This document shows, piece by piece, positions 17,211 through 18,482 of a DNA stretch of 18,482 nucleotides (position 1 is its first letter; each line of letters starts with the position of its first letter). The notes under the pieces were generated by a model, which did not search any database, was not told the DNA's origin, and saw nothing but the letters and a program-made list of their open reading frames with translations. The DNA comes from Hamiltosporidium magnivora (taxonomy: Eukaryota > Microsporidia > Dubosqiidae), in NCBI GenBank assembly GCA_004325065.1, contig PITI01000161.1, positions 1 through 18,482 on the forward strand, in the 5' to 3' direction. Both the position numbers and the translations under genes were made by a program.

Positions 17211-18482
17211 CTATTTACTCAACATTTCTAATTCATAAACAGAATCAACATCAAAATTCGAACAACAAATTCTAACCTTTGTATTTTTTAAACATTCGAA
17301 AGAACTTTCGGATAATGAAATTTTTTCTAAAGCTTTAAATTTTGAAAGAAAAAGAATGTCTTTTGCACTGATAGTTAGCTCTTTTATTTCTAAAAATTTT
17401 AAATGTTTAGTTAAACCATGCGTTGTTAGATTGTTGAGTCGAGCATCTTCTTGTAAGTTTATTCCGTTCAATTTTAAAACCTGAAGCTTTATAAGCCCAC
17501 TTACAACTATAAGATCAGCCCTATTTAGAGAATTATGACTTAAATCTAAGAATGAGATTTTATTTGATTTTGTATCGTTGAAAAATAAGGATACAGAACC
17601 AGCGTAAAGCCCACAACGATCTAATACGATGTGTTCTAGATGGTTAAAGATGCCTTTACAGGTAATAGGTATATTTTTTATTTTATTATTTGTCAAGATG
17701 AGTCGTCGAAGTATCTTTTTAGATATAAGTTTGTTTAGATTAAGTAAATGAGAGGAATCTAAATTACATGTGTGTAGTTTTAAATTTTCTAATCTTGAAA
17801 AATTTAATATTTTTTCTATTTCCAAATGAGTTAGTGGCGTACCCTTGATTTTTAATGTTCTTAAAGTGTCATAAAATTGTTGTTCATTCAAATCGGTAAA
17901 TAATGAAGAAATATTTTGTATCCTGTAAAGTTTTAAAAATTCCAAATTCGGTAAAAACTGTATATTATGAATTTTCTTTGGCAATGAAAAGTCTTTTAAT
18001 GCAAGTTCTTCTAATTTAAGAAAATTTAAATTGACATTTTTTTTAATTCTAAAAGATAAGTTGCCAACTGATTTCATTTCTATTGACAGTAGACTTTTAT
18101 AATTATAAAGCAGATCAAAGAAATTATCATTCATATTTGTAGTTATTAATTTTATTTTACTGGCAAACTTGTTATATTCTGGAATTGGAATGTTTGATAT
18201 GTTGAATGGATATTTAAAAACAACTTTGTCGAGTATTAAAAACTCAAAACATGCTTTTTTAAAGAAACTATGAATTAATTTGTCAATCACCATGTTTTTA
18301 ATTTCGATAATAAAAATAACCAATATTTTTTCTGTATAAATTTCATCATCATCACAAGTACAATTCTCTAGTTTTATCTTTGCTACTTTTTTAAATTCAA
18401 TGAAGCTTATAAGATCAACTGAACTCAATTGAATATTTTCTAATTTCATATTTCTTAATTTATTAATTCGAAATTCATTTAT
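17211..18482 (-). CDS. LRR family protein C, 5' end beyond the window
   Basis: Minus-strand frame ending at TAG (17211-17213) and open to the right edge. The Met at base 18449 is not the true start: the frame stays open for 11 more codons to the edge, and these encode the same residues (INEFRINKLRN) that precede the equivalent internal Met339 of gene A. About 423 residues are visible, matching roughly residues 328-750 of a full protein. LRR units are clear: LEELALKDF, LEFLKLYRI, LENLKLHTCNL, LRRLILTNNKI, and a near-canonical ISFLDLSHNSLNRADL followed by LQVLKLNGINL. The C-terminal 100 or so residues show the end missing from gene A. Convergent with gene B at 8.5 kb. Near identity with A is interrupted by a divergent block (18081-18292). 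Function beyond protein binding is unknown. Confidence 0.9.
   Translation of the reverse strand: MNEFRINKLRNMKLENIQLSSVDLISFIEFKKVAKIKLENCTCDDDEIYTEKILVIFIIEIKNMVIDKLIHSFFKKACFEFLILDKVVFKYPFNISNIPIPEYNKFASKIKLITTNMNDNFFDLLYNYKSLLSIEMKSVGNLSFRIKKNVNLNFLKLEELALKDFSLPKKIHNIQFLPNLEFLKLYRIQNISSLFTDLNEQQFYDTLRTLKIKGTPLTHLEIEKILNFSRLENLKLHTCNLDSSHLLNLNKLISKKILRRLILTNNKIKNIPITCKGIFNHLEHIVLDRCGLYAGSVSLFFNDTKSNKISFLDLSHNSLNRADLIVVSGLIKLQVLKLNGINLQEDARLNNLTTHGLTKHLKFLEIKELTISAKDILFLSKFKALEKISLSESSFECLKNTKVRICCSNFDVDSVYELEMLSK
17536..18482. repeat. Right copy of the 947-bp direct duplication
   Basis: Partner of 1-947 in the same orientation. It is not an identical terminal overlap of a circular molecule, because the central block (about 18081-18292) differs at roughly a third of positions while staying in frame with no net indel. 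Confidence 0.9.

Noticed and set aside
1..18482. Circular molecule with a terminal overlap
   Set aside because: The matching ends differ at about 3% of flank bases and about a third of the central block, so they are two paralogues rather than one overlapping end.
1..18482. CRISPR array, bacterial operon or rRNA genes
   Set aside because: No spaced short repeats, ribosome-binding sites, clustered genes or rRNA-like conserved segments were seen on either strand.

Overview
The window looks like eukaryotic DNA from a very AT-rich, gene-poor nuclear genome. It holds three single-exon leucine-rich-repeat (LRR) genes. They are separated by about 4.4 kb and 8.5 kb of sequence with no intact gene but with recognisable wreckage of transposable elements. 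There are no operons, no ribosome-binding sites and no bacterial genes. My best inference is a microsporidium with an expanded genome. The reasons are intronless genes for predicted secreted LRR proteins in a multigene family, extreme AT content, and decayed retroelements of a kind common in arthropods. This rests on style and family knowledge rather than a diagnostic marker, so I hold it at about 0.6.

Layout. 1-1928 (minus): LRR gene A, with an intact N-terminus but running off the left edge. 1929-6330: AT-rich spacer with a possible Tc1/mariner-like transposase remnant (2693-2944, minus) and a possible integrase-like fragment (5569-5823, minus). 6331-8700 (plus): complete LRR gene B, 789 residues, with a signal peptide or signal anchor. 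8701-17210: long spacer whose best-supported content is a cluster of three decayed non-LTR reverse-transcriptase pieces, all on the minus strand (11281-13554). It also holds an isolated hairpin (9859-9923) and a GC-richer island with a tRNA 3'-half or B-box remnant and a stem-loop (16457-16584). 17211-18482 (minus): LRR gene C, with an intact C-terminus but running off the right edge.

A and C are close paralogues. Window bases 1-947 align without net gaps to 17536-18482. Both flanks of this alignment are about 97% identical by hand count, but a central block (about 546-757 against 18081-18292) falls to roughly 64%. That mosaic, plus more replacement than silent changes in the flanks, is the most interesting signal here and fits gene conversion and diversification of a surface or secreted LRR family. 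B has the same layout (non-LRR helical N-terminal half, then irregular LRRs) but is a distant member. Nothing in the sequence assigns an enzymatic pathway. The likely shared theme is protein-protein recognition by secreted LRR proteins in a transposon-rich setting.
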